The notes beneath the pieces are model-generated. The model saw only the letters and a program-made list of their open reading frames with translations. It made no database searches and was not told the origin of the DNA. From contig NZ_CP034036.1 of the NCBI RefSeq assembly GCF_005484965.1, positions 1,240,001-1,304,000 of the forward strand: a stretch of DNA of 64,000 nt, written 5' to 3'. Positions 21,165 to 28,866 of the stretch are shown in pieces (the first letter of the stretch is position 1; each line of letters starts with the position of its first letter). A program made the position numbers and the translations under genes. Origin of the DNA: Brenneria nigrifluens DSM 30175 = ATCC 13028. Lineage in GTDB: Bacteria; Pseudomonadota; Gammaproteobacteria; Enterobacterales; Enterobacteriaceae.

Positions 21165-21198
21165 GATGAAAAACGGCCCGCTGGGGCCGTTTTTCATC
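21165..21198. terminator. Bidirectional rho-independent terminator between adhesin operon and lapD
   Basis: A perfect 15-bp stem (21165-21179 with 21184-21198) with a 4-base GCTG loop, including A5 on the left and T5 on the right arm. It can stop transcription from the left (adhesin and small gene) and from the right (lapGD operon, whose last stop is at 21214). Confidence 0.9.
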
Positions 21199-21213
21199 TG
21201 GCCGTCTGACCGG

Positions 21214-23157
21214 TCACTTGGCCGGCGCCGGTTCTCCCAGTAAACGTCCCATTGCCCCTTGCAGTCCCATTTCCTGCAGCACTGCCAATTCGCCGGCAGT
21301 TTCCACACGTTCGGCGATAAGCGGCAGCGCTATGCTATTGGTGGCGCGATACATTGCTTCAATAAACATTTTTTTATCCTCTTCACGATCGATATCGCGG
21401 ATATAGCTGCCGTCTATTTTTAAGTAAGCCAGCCCCCATTGCGATAAATTGCCGATCATATTAAAGCGGCCGCCGAAGTGCTGAAGCCCCAGCGCGCAGC
21501 CATATTCGTTCAGCAGCTTGATTAACGCATCAAACTGCGTGGAATCCGGCAGTTGATTCTCATCTAATTCCAGAATCAGGCGTTCGGCCAGATGAGGCTG
21601 CTGTTTCAGCGGTTCCAGCAATCGAGCCATCAAAGGCAGATCGAGGACGGTGTTGCAGGAGAGACTTAACGCCAGCGTTCCCTTATGCCGGCGCAGATAA
21701 TCCAATACCAGTTTCAACATCGCCTGATCCAGCCGGGTATTCCAGCCAAAACGCTGTATCCACGGTAGAAAGCGGCCTGCGGCAATACTGTTTCCCTGTT
21801 CATCCTCAATTCTTGCCAGCACCTTATGATGCAGCACCTTATCCGGATTGAGACACTCCACCACCGGTTGCAGGAAAAGCTGCAGCCGTTCCTGTTCCAA
21901 TATAGGGTCGAGCCGGTTAAACCACATATGCCGGTCGGTTTCCACCTGCTCCAAGGATTGCAGCGGTTGGTCGACGGTGGTTTTGTCGGAATGGCTTTCG
22001 GCGCGGGTCAGCGCTTGGTCGCCGTGTATCAGCAGGGATTGCGCGCTATCTCCGTGGCGGAACGGCACCATGCAAAATCTGGCCACCGGGGAGACGTCGG
22101 TTTCACCGGTCAAATACAGGCTTTCAATGTTGCGCGTCAGCTCGCCTATCAGGGCGAAGGCTTCCTTGTCCACCAGCCCGGGGCAGAGCAGGGCGAATTC
22201 GCCGCCGCGGATACGGGCGGACAGGCTTTCCGTGGTGACATACTGCTTTTGGGTTGTGCGGATGATCTGTCCGATGGAGGCCAGCAGCGTGTCGGTGCGA
22301 TGTCCCCCAAGCCGCTGGTTCATGCCCGATAGATCCTGAAGGCGGATCATAATCAGGAAGCCCGGGGACGTCTCGTCATCGGCAAGTTTGTCCTGAAACT
22401 GAATATCGAAAGCGCGGCGGTTGGCCAGACCGGTCTGCGGGTCCTGATAGGCTTCCTGACGCAGGCGTTCGCTGCGTTCGGCTTCTTCCTCAAATAGCGT
22501 TTTCAGCTTACTGACCATCAGATTCATCGCCTGCGCCACGCGGCGGAACTCGGGCGTGCTGGGCAGATCGGGCTGGCTGAGAAACTCGCGGCGGGTAATG
22601 GCCAGCGACTGCTTGACCATATAGTCCAGCGGGCGCAGCTGGCGGCGCAGCAGTATCGCCCCGAACAACACCCCTAGCGTACCACAGCTGAGCAGCCAGA
22701 TAAGCGTGGCCAAACTGCTTTTCCACAACCGCGTGACGGCGAACATCGGGTGGCTGACCACTTCCACCTTGGCCGCCTGTTCCCATCCGCGCATGACTAT
22801 CGCTTCGCCCGCGCCGGGTTGCAGATTAACCAGCCGCACAAACCAGGCCGGCACGTCGGGCACTTCCGGTGACGCCGCGCGTTCCAGGGTAATGTTATCC
22901 GTTTTTAAATCGCGAACGCGGATGCTGGAAAAGTAGCCGCTGTCAAAGATGGAACTGACCATCAGCTCCACCATCGCCGGATCGTCAATATTCGGCGTCA
23001 GGGACAACCCCAGCGCGGTTGCCGCATCCTGTGCATGGGAACGCAGCTGGTTATTGGAATGCTCGCGGGAGTTTTCCAGGCTGACGAAAAAACTCCCGCT
23101 GAAAATAATCAGCACGAACAGGCAGATGGCTATCAGTAATTGTTTGTATAGAGACAT
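21214..23157 (-). CDS. lapD: LapD-like inner membrane c-di-GMP receptor
   Basis: 647 residues. A first membrane helix (~5-27), a periplasmic LapD/MoxY-type domain (~28-145) with the AWF motif at 104-106 that matches the Trp used by LapD to grip LapG, a second helix (~148-170), HAMP (~170-222), then GGDEF and EAL domains. Both catalytic motifs are degenerate in the same way as in Pseudomonas LapD: RGGEF at 317-321 and KVL at 445-447. The protein should therefore bind, not make or break, c-di-GMP. Known role: with c-di-GMP bound to the EAL domain the periplasmic domain sequesters LapG, protecting the adhesin. It follows lapG by 9 bp and is the last gene of that operon. High confidence. Confidence 0.94.
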   Translation of the reverse strand: MSLYKQLLIAICLFVLIIFSGSFFVSLENSREHSNNQLRSHAQDAATALGLSLTPNIDDPAMVELMVSSIFDSGYFSSIRVRDLKTDNITLERAASPEVPDVPAWFVRLVNLQPGAGEAIVMRGWEQAAKVEVVSHPMFAVTRLWKSSLATLIWLLSCGTLGVLFGAILLRRQLRPLDYMVKQSLAITRREFLSQPDLPSTPEFRRVAQAMNLMVSKLKTLFEEEAERSERLRQEAYQDPQTGLANRRAFDIQFQDKLADDETSPGFLIMIRLQDLSGMNQRLGGHRTDTLLASIGQIIRTTQKQYVTTESLSARIRGGEFALLCPGLVDKEAFALIGELTRNIESLYLTGETDVSPVARFCMVPFRHGDSAQSLLIHGDQALTRAESHSDKTTVDQPLQSLEQVETDRHMWFNRLDPILEQERLQLFLQPVVECLNPDKVLHHKVLARIEDEQGNSIAAGRFLPWIQRFGWNTRLDQAMLKLVLDYLRRHKGTLALSLSCNTVLDLPLMARLLEPLKQQPHLAERLILELDENQLPDSTQFDALIKLLNEYGCALGLQHFGGRFNMIGNLSQWGLAYLKIDGSYIRDIDREEDKKMFIEAMYRATNSIALPLIAERVETAGELAVLQEMGLQGAMGRLLGEPAPAK

Positions 23158-23166
23158 AGCCTCATC

Positions 23167-23874
23167 CTACTCCTCAATTGAAAATCCCTCGGCGCGCATT
23201 TTGGTTAATAACGCCTGCCAGCGCGAAAGTCGTTTGCTGTCGCCGACGCGCTTGTTGCCGCTGGCGCCCGGTAACCATAATCCCTCTCCATTAAAGGAGT
23301 AAACCGGCAGTAAGTCGGTGCGCTGGGTCGCAGGTTGAATTTTGCCCGTCAGGTTATCAAGCACCAGTGGGATCGCGGTCGGCGTCGGATAATAGGTAAG
23401 CACCATATGAGCCTGATTAAGACGCAACGCTTTTACGTAAGTGATGCGCAGTTTTTCACTCGCTACGCCTAACTGACGCAGGGTGAGGTATTTGGCGATC
23501 GCGTAGTCTTCGCAATCCGCCGCGCCTTTGCGCAGCGCTTCTATGGGGCTGGCCCAGTAGTCTCCTTGATTCCAGATGACCCTATCATCGCGAAACAGCA
23601 AACGGTCATTAAAAAAACGGTTCACGGCTTCCAGCTGTTGTTGTTCCCCCGCATTACGTTGGGCGGTCAGTAACGCCTGCCATTCGTTAATTCTTCGCCT
23701 GGCTTCCGGCGCGGCGGGGCCGTAAAGCTGCTCCGTGCGCTGGGTAACCAGGGGGAAGTCCCAGTCCGCGCGCAGGAAGCCCGCCAGCGGTAACAGCAGA
23801 CAGCAGACGAGAAAAAGCTTGTAACAGGATGCCTTAGGCAAGAGGTATTGCACCGATGTTCTCTGTGTGCCCAA
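23167..23874 (-). CDS. lapG: LapG-like periplasmic cysteine protease
   Basis: 235 residues, a bacterial transglutaminase-like cysteine proteinase. An N-terminal hydrophobic stretch (~18-34) should act as a signal sequence. The likely triad is Cys121 in GAADCEDYA, His156 in QAHMVL and Asp173 in VLDNL; Asp120 and Glu122 around the Cys correspond to the calcium-binding pair of Pseudomonas LapG. Expected role: cut the adhesin at its T-A-A-G motif to release it from the cell surface when c-di-GMP is low. It lies 9 bp upstream of lapD on the same strand and is transcribed divergently from murQ. The exact start is not certain; a shorter form beginning nearer the hydrophobic segment is possible. Confidence 0.93.
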   Translation of the reverse strand: MGTQRTSVQYLLPKASCYKLFLVCCLLLPLAGFLRADWDFPLVTQRTEQLYGPAAPEARRRINEWQALLTAQRNAGEQQQLEAVNRFFNDRLLFRDDRVIWNQGDYWASPIEALRKGAADCEDYAIAKYLTLRQLGVASEKLRITYVKALRLNQAHMVLTYYPTPTAIPLVLDNLTGKIQPATQRTDLLPVYSFNGEGLWLPGASGNKRVGDSKRLSRWQALLTKMRAEGFSIEE

Positions 23875-24022
23875 CGGGTAGTCTCAACCGCGCGCAGACG
23901 AATAAATCAGATTATAGATATAGTTACAGAATATCTTACTTTTATAGCAGCAAAAAGTGATTACTATGGCAGCAGGACAACGCCGCAAGAAAAAGAGCGG
24001 CGCAATATATGAGGTAAGCAAG

Positions 24023-24931
24023 ATGAATTCAGGTGTTTTCCATTTAGGGAAACTGGTATCGGAAACCCGTAATCCCGCCACGATGGATTTGGACAAGCTC
24101 TCTACGCTGGAAATGATGCGGGCTTTTAATCAGGAAGATCAAAAGGTGCCGGAGGCTATCCGCCAGGTATTGCCGGCGATCGCCGACGCGGTCGATTTGG
24201 CGACGGCGGCGCTGCAAGCGGGAGGACGGCTGATTTATCTCGGAGCGGGAACCAGCGGCCGTTTGGGGGTGCTGGATGCGGCGGAGTGCCCGCCGACGTT
24301 TGGGGTGCCGCACGGGCTGGTGATCGGCCTGATAGCCGGTGGTCCGGGGGCGTTGCTTAACGCGGTGGAAGGGGCGGAGGACGATCCGGCGCTGGGCGAG
24401 GCCGATCTTGTCGCGCTCAATCTCACGGCGGAGGATATGGTGATCGGTCTGGCGGCGTCCGGCAGAACGCCCTATGTTATCGGCGCCTTGCGCTATGCCC
24501 GCCGTCTGCGCTGCCGTACCGCGGCCATCTCCTGTAACCCGAACTCTCCGATAGCCCGGGAAGCCCAGGTGGCCATTTCGCCGCTTGTCGGCCCGGAGGC
24601 CTTGACGGGATCGACCCGGCTGAAATCGGGAACGGCGCAAAAGCTGGTGCTGAATATGATTTCCACCGGCGTCATGGTTAAGTTGGGCAAGGTGTACCAG
24701 AATCTGATGGTGGATGTAAAAGCCACCAACGTCAAATTGCTGGATCGCGCCTGCCGGATAGTCATCGAAGCCACGGGCGCGGATGCGGAGACGGCGCGAC
24801 AGGCATTGGCGCAGACGGGGAATGAGGTGAAACCTGCTATTCTGATGATTCTGAGCGGAGTGAGCGCGCAAGACGCACGGCAGAAGCTGATACGCCATAA
24901 TGGCTATCTGCGCGAGGCGCTGATTGCCTGA
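24023..24931 (+). CDS. murQ: N-acetylmuramic acid 6-phosphate etherase
   Basis: 302 residues from ATG 24023 (MNSGVFHLG), preceded by GAGG at 24011-24014; the reading frame is open back to 23957 but that part is not conserved. A SIS-fold protein with IYLGAGTSGRLGVLDAAECPPTFG and the GLAASGRTPYV sugar-phosphate loop, matching MurQ along its length. MurQ splits the lactyl ether of MurNAc-6-phosphate to give GlcNAc-6-phosphate and D-lactate in peptidoglycan recycling. No murP or murR homologue is adjacent, so substrate supply must come from elsewhere. It precedes pgpC. Confidence 0.95.
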   Translation: MNSGVFHLGKLVSETRNPATMDLDKLSTLEMMRAFNQEDQKVPEAIRQVLPAIADAVDLATAALQAGGRLIYLGAGTSGRLGVLDAAECPPTFGVPHGLVIGLIAGGPGALLNAVEGAEDDPALGEADLVALNLTAEDMVIGLAASGRTPYVIGALRYARRLRCRTAAISCNPNSPIAREAQVAISPLVGPEALTGSTRLKSGTAQKLVLNMISTGVMVKLGKVYQNLMVDVKATNVKLLDRACRIVIEATGADAETARQALAQTGNEVKPAILMILSGVSAQDARQKLIRHNGYLREALIA

Positions 24932-24985
24932 TGCGATACAACATCGTCTTTTATTTTTGTTAACGGATTGCCAAGGAGTGACGTT

Positions 24986-25624
24986 TTGAGTGATAAGCCA
25001 GACCTGCGCATCGTGTTTTTTGATTTGGACGGCACGCTGCATCAACAGGATATGTTCGGTAGTTTTTTGCGCTTTTTGCTCAGGCGGTTGCCGCTCAATC
25101 TGCTGCTGGTGCTCCCGCTATTGCCGGTTATCGGCGCCGGTTTGCTGGTGCGCGGCCGCGCCGCCCGCTGGCCGATGAGCTGGCTGTTATGGGCGATTAC
25201 CTTTGGCCGCCGCGAAGATAATCTGCTGCGCCTGGAACAGCTGTTCGTCAGTCACTTCCGCCGTCAGGTGACGCCTTTCCCGCAGGTGCAGCAGCGGCTG
25301 AAAGAATATTTACAGGATACCCAGACGCAGGTCTGGCTGGTAACCGGTTCGCCGCAGCGGCTGGTTGAGCAGGTCTATCATGATGCTCCTTTTTTGCCCG
25401 GCGTCCGGCTGATGGGCAGCCAGATAACCCGACGCAGCGGCGGCTGGGTATTGACGCTGCGCTGTCTGGGGCAGGAAAAAGTCATTCAGATGGAACGGCG
25501 TCTGGGCGCGCCGCTGAAGCTCTATAGCGGCTACAGCGACAGTAAACAGGATAACCCGCTGCTCTATTTTTGCGAGCATCGCTGGCGGGTGACGCCCAAC
25601 GGCAGTTTGCAGCAGTTGGAGTAA
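24986..25624 (+). CDS. pgpC: Phosphatidylglycerophosphatase C (YfhB)
   Basis: 212 residues from a TTG start at 24986, chosen because AAGGAG (24973-24978) sits 7 bases upstream; a TTG at 24968 has no site. HAD-family phosphatase with the nucleophile motif FFDLDGTLHQQD near the N-terminus, a hydrophobic membrane-associated stretch (~residues 25-55), the LVTGSP motif II and the YSGYSDSKQDNPLL motif. It closely follows E. coli PgpC, which dephosphorylates phosphatidylglycerophosphate to phosphatidylglycerol at the inner membrane. In E. coli it also neighbours tadA; here hicAB lies between them. Confidence 0.93.
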   Translation: MSDKPDLRIVFFDLDGTLHQQDMFGSFLRFLLRRLPLNLLLVLPLLPVIGAGLLVRGRAARWPMSWLLWAITFGRREDNLLRLEQLFVSHFRRQVTPFPQVQQRLKEYLQDTQTQVWLVTGSPQRLVEQVYHDAPFLPGVRLMGSQITRRSGGWVLTLRCLGQEKVIQMERRLGAPLKLYSGYSDSKQDNPLLYFCEHRWRVTPNGSLQQLE

Positions 25625-25683
25625 TTCCCCTCCGGCGTTATATTTTAAGGAAAGAATGGGTCACCTTGCGGCAGCCCATAACC

Positions 25684-26094
25684 TTACCCTCGCGCAATCT
25701 CTTTTCTGGCTAACTCAGAGAGGAACGCCGAGCGATTTTTATAATGCCCGTTTTGCTGAATATAGCGGTCAATTGCAGTAATGAGATTGCCGGGCATGGT
25801 GAGATTGAACTTAACGGCTTTGGTTTCGTATTTTGTCGGATCTATTTCCACCAATGCCATAAAGCCGTTATCTGCGATTAGACGTTCGTCACCGAGATAA
25901 TCGGCTGGATCGCGTGGAGCGGGGACGTGCCCGCCTTGCTCTGTTAATACCTCCATGTGTTGACCGAATGCTGTCTCAGCGTCGCGTATGGCATTCTCCA
26001 GCGTGTCGCTGGCAAAGAAACACCCGTCTACATCCGGAAAGTAGCCATCAAACGTGCCGCTGTCTGTTTTGAAAATAAAAAGCGGATAAATCAT
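25684..26094 (-). CDS. hicB: HicB-type antitoxin with ribbon-helix-helix domain
   Basis: 136 residues. The N-terminal half (YPLFIFKTDSGTFDGYFPDVDGC) is the degraded-RNase-H-like HicB fold; the C-terminal third (FNLTMPGNLITAIDRYIQQ then NRSAFLSELARKEI) is a ribbon-helix-helix DNA-binding domain of the HicB type that acts as operon repressor. It lies 61 bp downstream of the toxin gene on the same strand. Expected role: bind and neutralise HicA and repress the operon at the paired operators at 26368-26424. The AT-rich base composition contrasts with pgpC and tadA on either side, suggesting acquisition. Confidence 0.92.
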   Translation of the reverse strand: MIYPLFIFKTDSGTFDGYFPDVDGCFFASDTLENAIRDAETAFGQHMEVLTEQGGHVPAPRDPADYLGDERLIADNGFMALVEIDPTKYETKAVKFNLTMPGNLITAIDRYIQQNGHYKNRSAFLSELARKEIARG

Positions 26095-26155
26095 TTTACC
26101 TCACAAAATTTAGATGATGTTGTTTGCAGAGAGGGAAGCTTTCGGCCGCTCCCCG

Positions 26156-26344
26156 TTATAGCAATTTGAGACCTGATATCTCTTGAGCCTGGCGGACAAC
26201 CCCTTTTGACGAATCCTTTCTGGGGTGGGGGATGGTGATGATTTTCCTTACTCCCGGTTTACTCAGCGTTACATGGCTTCCTGTCTGTCGCTGCTTAACC
26301 CATCCGTCAGCCTCTAAGCGTTTAATTAATTCTGCACTTTGCAT
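26156..26344 (-). CDS. hicA: HicA-type mRNA interferase toxin
   Basis: 62 residues, the normal size for the family. It has the HicA double-stranded-RNA-binding-like core: LIKRLEADGWV, then TGSHVTLSKPG with catalytic His24, then ITIPHPRKD. HicA toxins cleave mRNA without need for ribosomes. The gene precedes hicB, the usual toxin-first order, and both read away from the operators at 26368-26424. All expected residues are present, so it looks functional. Confidence 0.93.
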   Translation of the reverse strand: MQSAELIKRLEADGWVKQRQTGSHVTLSKPGVRKIITIPHPRKDSSKGVVRQAQEISGLKLL

Positions 26345-26367
26345 CGAGTCTCCATCTCGTCAATATG

Positions 26368-26424
26368 TGGGTATGATACCCATCAATGATAATGGCGTCA
26401 AAATTTTTATGGGTATAACACCCA
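26368..26424. promoter_or_regulatory. Twin operators upstream of hicAB
   Basis: Two 15-bp inverted repeats in the same register: TGGGTATGATACCCA at 26368-26382 (perfect 7-bp arms) and TGGGTATAACACCCA at 26410-26424 (one mismatched pair). Their centres are 42 bp apart, four helical turns. They lie 24 and 66 bp before the hicA start. Ribbon-helix-helix HicB proteins bind such palindromes in their own promoter, so these are the probable HicB autoregulatory sites. Binding is inferred. Confidence 0.75.
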
Positions 26425-26541
26425 TCTTATTGGGACTTGCTTTCGGTTATTTTTTCTCTTGTTTGGCCGATGGCATTGGCATTAACCATGTATAATGCCC
26501 GCCGCCAAAAGTGACAGCAGAAAATAGCGTAAGAGGATATC

Positions 26542-27045
26542 GTGAGCCGCGTACTGGATGATGAATATTGGATGCGCTATGCGCTGACGCTGGCCCGGCG
26601 CGCTCAGGATGAAGGCGAGGTGCCGGTCGGCGCGGTGCTGGTGCTGGACAACCAGGTGGTGGGCGAAGGCTGGAATCGCCCGATCGGGCATCATGATCCC
26701 ACCGCCCATGCCGAGATCATGGCGCTGCGGCAAGGCGGGGCGGCGTTACGGAACTACCGCCTGCTGCATACCACCCTGTATGTTACGCTGGAGCCTTGCA
26801 TTATGTGCGCCGGGGCGATGATCCACAGCCGCATCGGCCGGCTGGTGTACGGCGCGGCGGATGAAAAAACCGGCGCCGCCGGGTCGCTGGTGGATATTCT
26901 GCGCCATCCCGGCATGAATCATCAGATTGTCGTCGATTCCGGCATCCTGGCCGCCGAATGCTCCGCCACGCTGAGCGCTTTTTTCCGCCGGCGCCGCGAA
27001 CAGCACAAAGCGCGGCGGGACGCGGAAAAAAAGGCCGCGAATTAA
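26542..27045 (+). CDS. tadA: tRNA adenosine(34) deaminase
   Basis: 167 residues from GTG 26542, with AGAGGA about 6 bases upstream. Cytidine/deoxycytidylate deaminase fold with the zinc ligands and catalytic acid HAE (56-58) and PCIMC (85-89). TadA converts A34 to inosine in tRNA-Arg(ACG), and is essential in E. coli. The E. coli neighbours pgpC and mltF are also here. The C-terminus is rich in Arg and Lys, as in other enterobacterial copies. Convergent with mltF, with 13 bp between stops. Confidence 0.96.
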   Translation: MSRVLDDEYWMRYALTLARRAQDEGEVPVGAVLVLDNQVVGEGWNRPIGHHDPTAHAEIMALRQGGAALRNYRLLHTTLYVTLEPCIMCAGAMIHSRIGRLVYGAADEKTGAAGSLVDILRHPGMNHQIVVDSGILAAECSATLSAFFRRRREQHKARRDAEKKAAN

Positions 27046-27058
27046 GCGCGGCGTCGGC

Positions 27059-28504
27059 CTAATCCGGCACTTTATCCGGCGCAACGGCCGGATAAGCCTG
27101 CGCCGACAACAGCCGCAGTTTCGCCCTGGCCTCTTTCTCCAGCAAATACCCTTCAAGACTCACCATATAACGACGAATGTTTTCCACATAGCTGTAGGCT
27201 TGCTGTCCGCGCGCATAGCCGTAAGTCGTCTGCGTGTAGTAACGCTTCTGGCTGAGCATCGGCAGGCGTATTTTCACATCGACCCAGCTATCCGGGTCGC
27301 CTTGCTGTTTGGCGGTCAGTTTGCGGGCGTCCAGCAAATGGGCGTACCCCATATTGTAGGCCGCCAGCGCGAACCAGATCTTTTCATCGTCGGGAATGGT
27401 ATCGGGCATTTTTTGCATCATATGCGACATATATTGCGCGCCGCCGCGAATGCTCTGTTCCGGGTCGAGACGGTCGGTTACATTCAGACTTTCCGCGGTG
27501 TTGCGGGTGAGCATCATCAGCCCGCGAACGCCGGTCGGCGAGGTGGCCTGCGGATTCCAGTGCGACTCCTGATAGGCGATGGCGGCCAGCAGTTTCCAGT
27601 CGATCTCCGTCGCATATTTTTCAAACAACGGCTGGAAATCGGGCAGGGTTTCATCAATGGCGCGCAGGAAAGTGGTGGTGTCGACGTAATCAAACTCGCC
27701 CACATGGCCCAGGTATTTCTCCTCCAGCCGGGCGAGGGTGCCGTCTTCAACGATGCGGCTGAAAAAATCCAGTAACGCCGCCGTCAGGCTATCGTCATTA
27801 GAGCGCCGCATATACCAGGTGACCGGCTCTTCATCGCTGAGATCGAACGCCACGGCGAGCTGCGGATGAATACGCTGCATTAAACCGATGGTGACGGAAT
27901 CCCCCAGCGTATAGTCGAGTTTGCCGTCAACCACCGCTTTCAGCAACTCCTGGGTGGTAAGCTCGGAAACCGACTCCCAGTTTAACGGCGGATATTTTTC
28001 GGTTTTCAGATCGCGCAGCGTGGCGGCGTGCGCAGATCCGGCGGTTACGGCCAGGCGGCCGGTTAATTTTTCCAGCGTTTTGGGACGGGCGTTCCCCAGG
28101 CGATACACCAGCTGTTGCGAGACCGAATAATAGGTCGGTCCGGCGCGGTAACGCTCCAGGCGCTCATGATTGTAGATTAATCCGGCGGCCAGTATATCCG
28201 CATCGTCGTCATCCAGGTCGTCAAACAGATCGTCAAGATTTTTGCGCGACGAAACCACCAGCTTGACGCCGAGATAGTCGGCGAAACGTTTTGCCAGTTC
28301 ATAATCGAGACCTGCCGGGGCGCCTTTACTGAGGTAGTAAGTCAGCGGCGAGTCGATGGTGCTGATCCGCAACTCGCCGCGCGAGAGGATCTGTCTGAGC
28401 TGATCGTCCTGACTGCTGCGCCAGGGGATATTGGGCCATAAGGCCAACGCCAGCAGCAGCGTGATAACCCCGATGAAAAAATAGTTTAATTTTAAACGCT
28501 TCAA
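27059..28504 (-). CDS. mltF: Membrane-bound lytic murein transglycosylase F
   Basis: 481 residues from a TTG codon at 28504, which aligns with the E. coli start (LKRLKLNYFFIG, TTG also used there). The frame is open upstream to ATG 28549, 28582 and 28693, but that extension is not conserved. Signal/anchor helix (~8-26), a periplasmic solute-binding (SBP_bac_3) domain (~40-270), then the lysozyme-like SLT domain with the catalytic Glu in AYQESHWNPQATSPTGVRG. It cleaves the beta-1,4 bond between MurNAc and GlcNAc, leaving 1,6-anhydro ends, at the outer membrane face. Divergent from purL. Confidence 0.92.
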   Translation of the reverse strand: MKRLKLNYFFIGVITLLLALALWPNIPWRSSQDDQLRQILSRGELRISTIDSPLTYYLSKGAPAGLDYELAKRFADYLGVKLVVSSRKNLDDLFDDLDDDDADILAAGLIYNHERLERYRAGPTYYSVSQQLVYRLGNARPKTLEKLTGRLAVTAGSAHAATLRDLKTEKYPPLNWESVSELTTQELLKAVVDGKLDYTLGDSVTIGLMQRIHPQLAVAFDLSDEEPVTWYMRRSNDDSLTAALLDFFSRIVEDGTLARLEEKYLGHVGEFDYVDTTTFLRAIDETLPDFQPLFEKYATEIDWKLLAAIAYQESHWNPQATSPTGVRGLMMLTRNTAESLNVTDRLDPEQSIRGGAQYMSHMMQKMPDTIPDDEKIWFALAAYNMGYAHLLDARKLTAKQQGDPDSWVDVKIRLPMLSQKRYYTQTTYGYARGQQAYSYVENIRRYMVSLEGYLLEKEARAKLRLLSAQAYPAVAPDKVPD

Positions 28505-28751
28505 ATAATTGTCTCTCTGCGGCTTGCCAGCCTCTTTGTCTGTAGCCATCGTTCCCGGCGATTTTTTACTCGTCTCATCCATGAGACTCGCCCTACGGGC
28601 CGTCGCAAGCGACGTTGAAAATCGCTCCAGGCGATTTTTTATACGAAAGTCCCAGAGTCGGGGCATTTTGCTTAACAAAGCGCCGGCGTGCAACTTTTAT
28701 TGATTTGGTTAATGATTAACCTATGCCGGGATGCGATGTGCAACAATAACC

Positions 28752-28790
28752 GCGCAAACGGTTTCGTCCGCGGAAAGGATTCACTATAAT
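28752..28790 (+). promoter_or_regulatory. purL promoter with PurR operator
   Basis: GCGCAAACGGTTTCGT at 28752-28767 differs from the E. coli purL PurR box by one base. A perfect -10 TATAAT lies at 28785-28790, and TTTCGT inside the PurR box is at 17-bp spacing as the -35. PurR with hypoxanthine or guanine would therefore block RNA polymerase directly. The rest of the 362-bp gap before purL (28505-28866) shows no gene; it must also hold the mltF promoter, which I could not place. Confidence 0.88.
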
Positions 28791-28866
28791 GGCGCGCGTT
28801 TCCCCCCTTGTAGCGCCCAATGACTGCACGCCGGTCAGTGCATCGAAGACGAGAGAACTTTAGATT

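Noticed and set aside
24044..25045. 333-codon open frame antisense to murQ
   Set aside because: Composition is Arg/Gln/His-rich as expected from the antisense of a GC-rich gene; murQ is fully conserved on the other strand.
28505..28693. N-terminal extension of MltF to an upstream ATG
   Set aside because: The added 15-63 residues are not conserved and place the signal anchor too far from the N-terminus; the TTG start aligns with E. coli.
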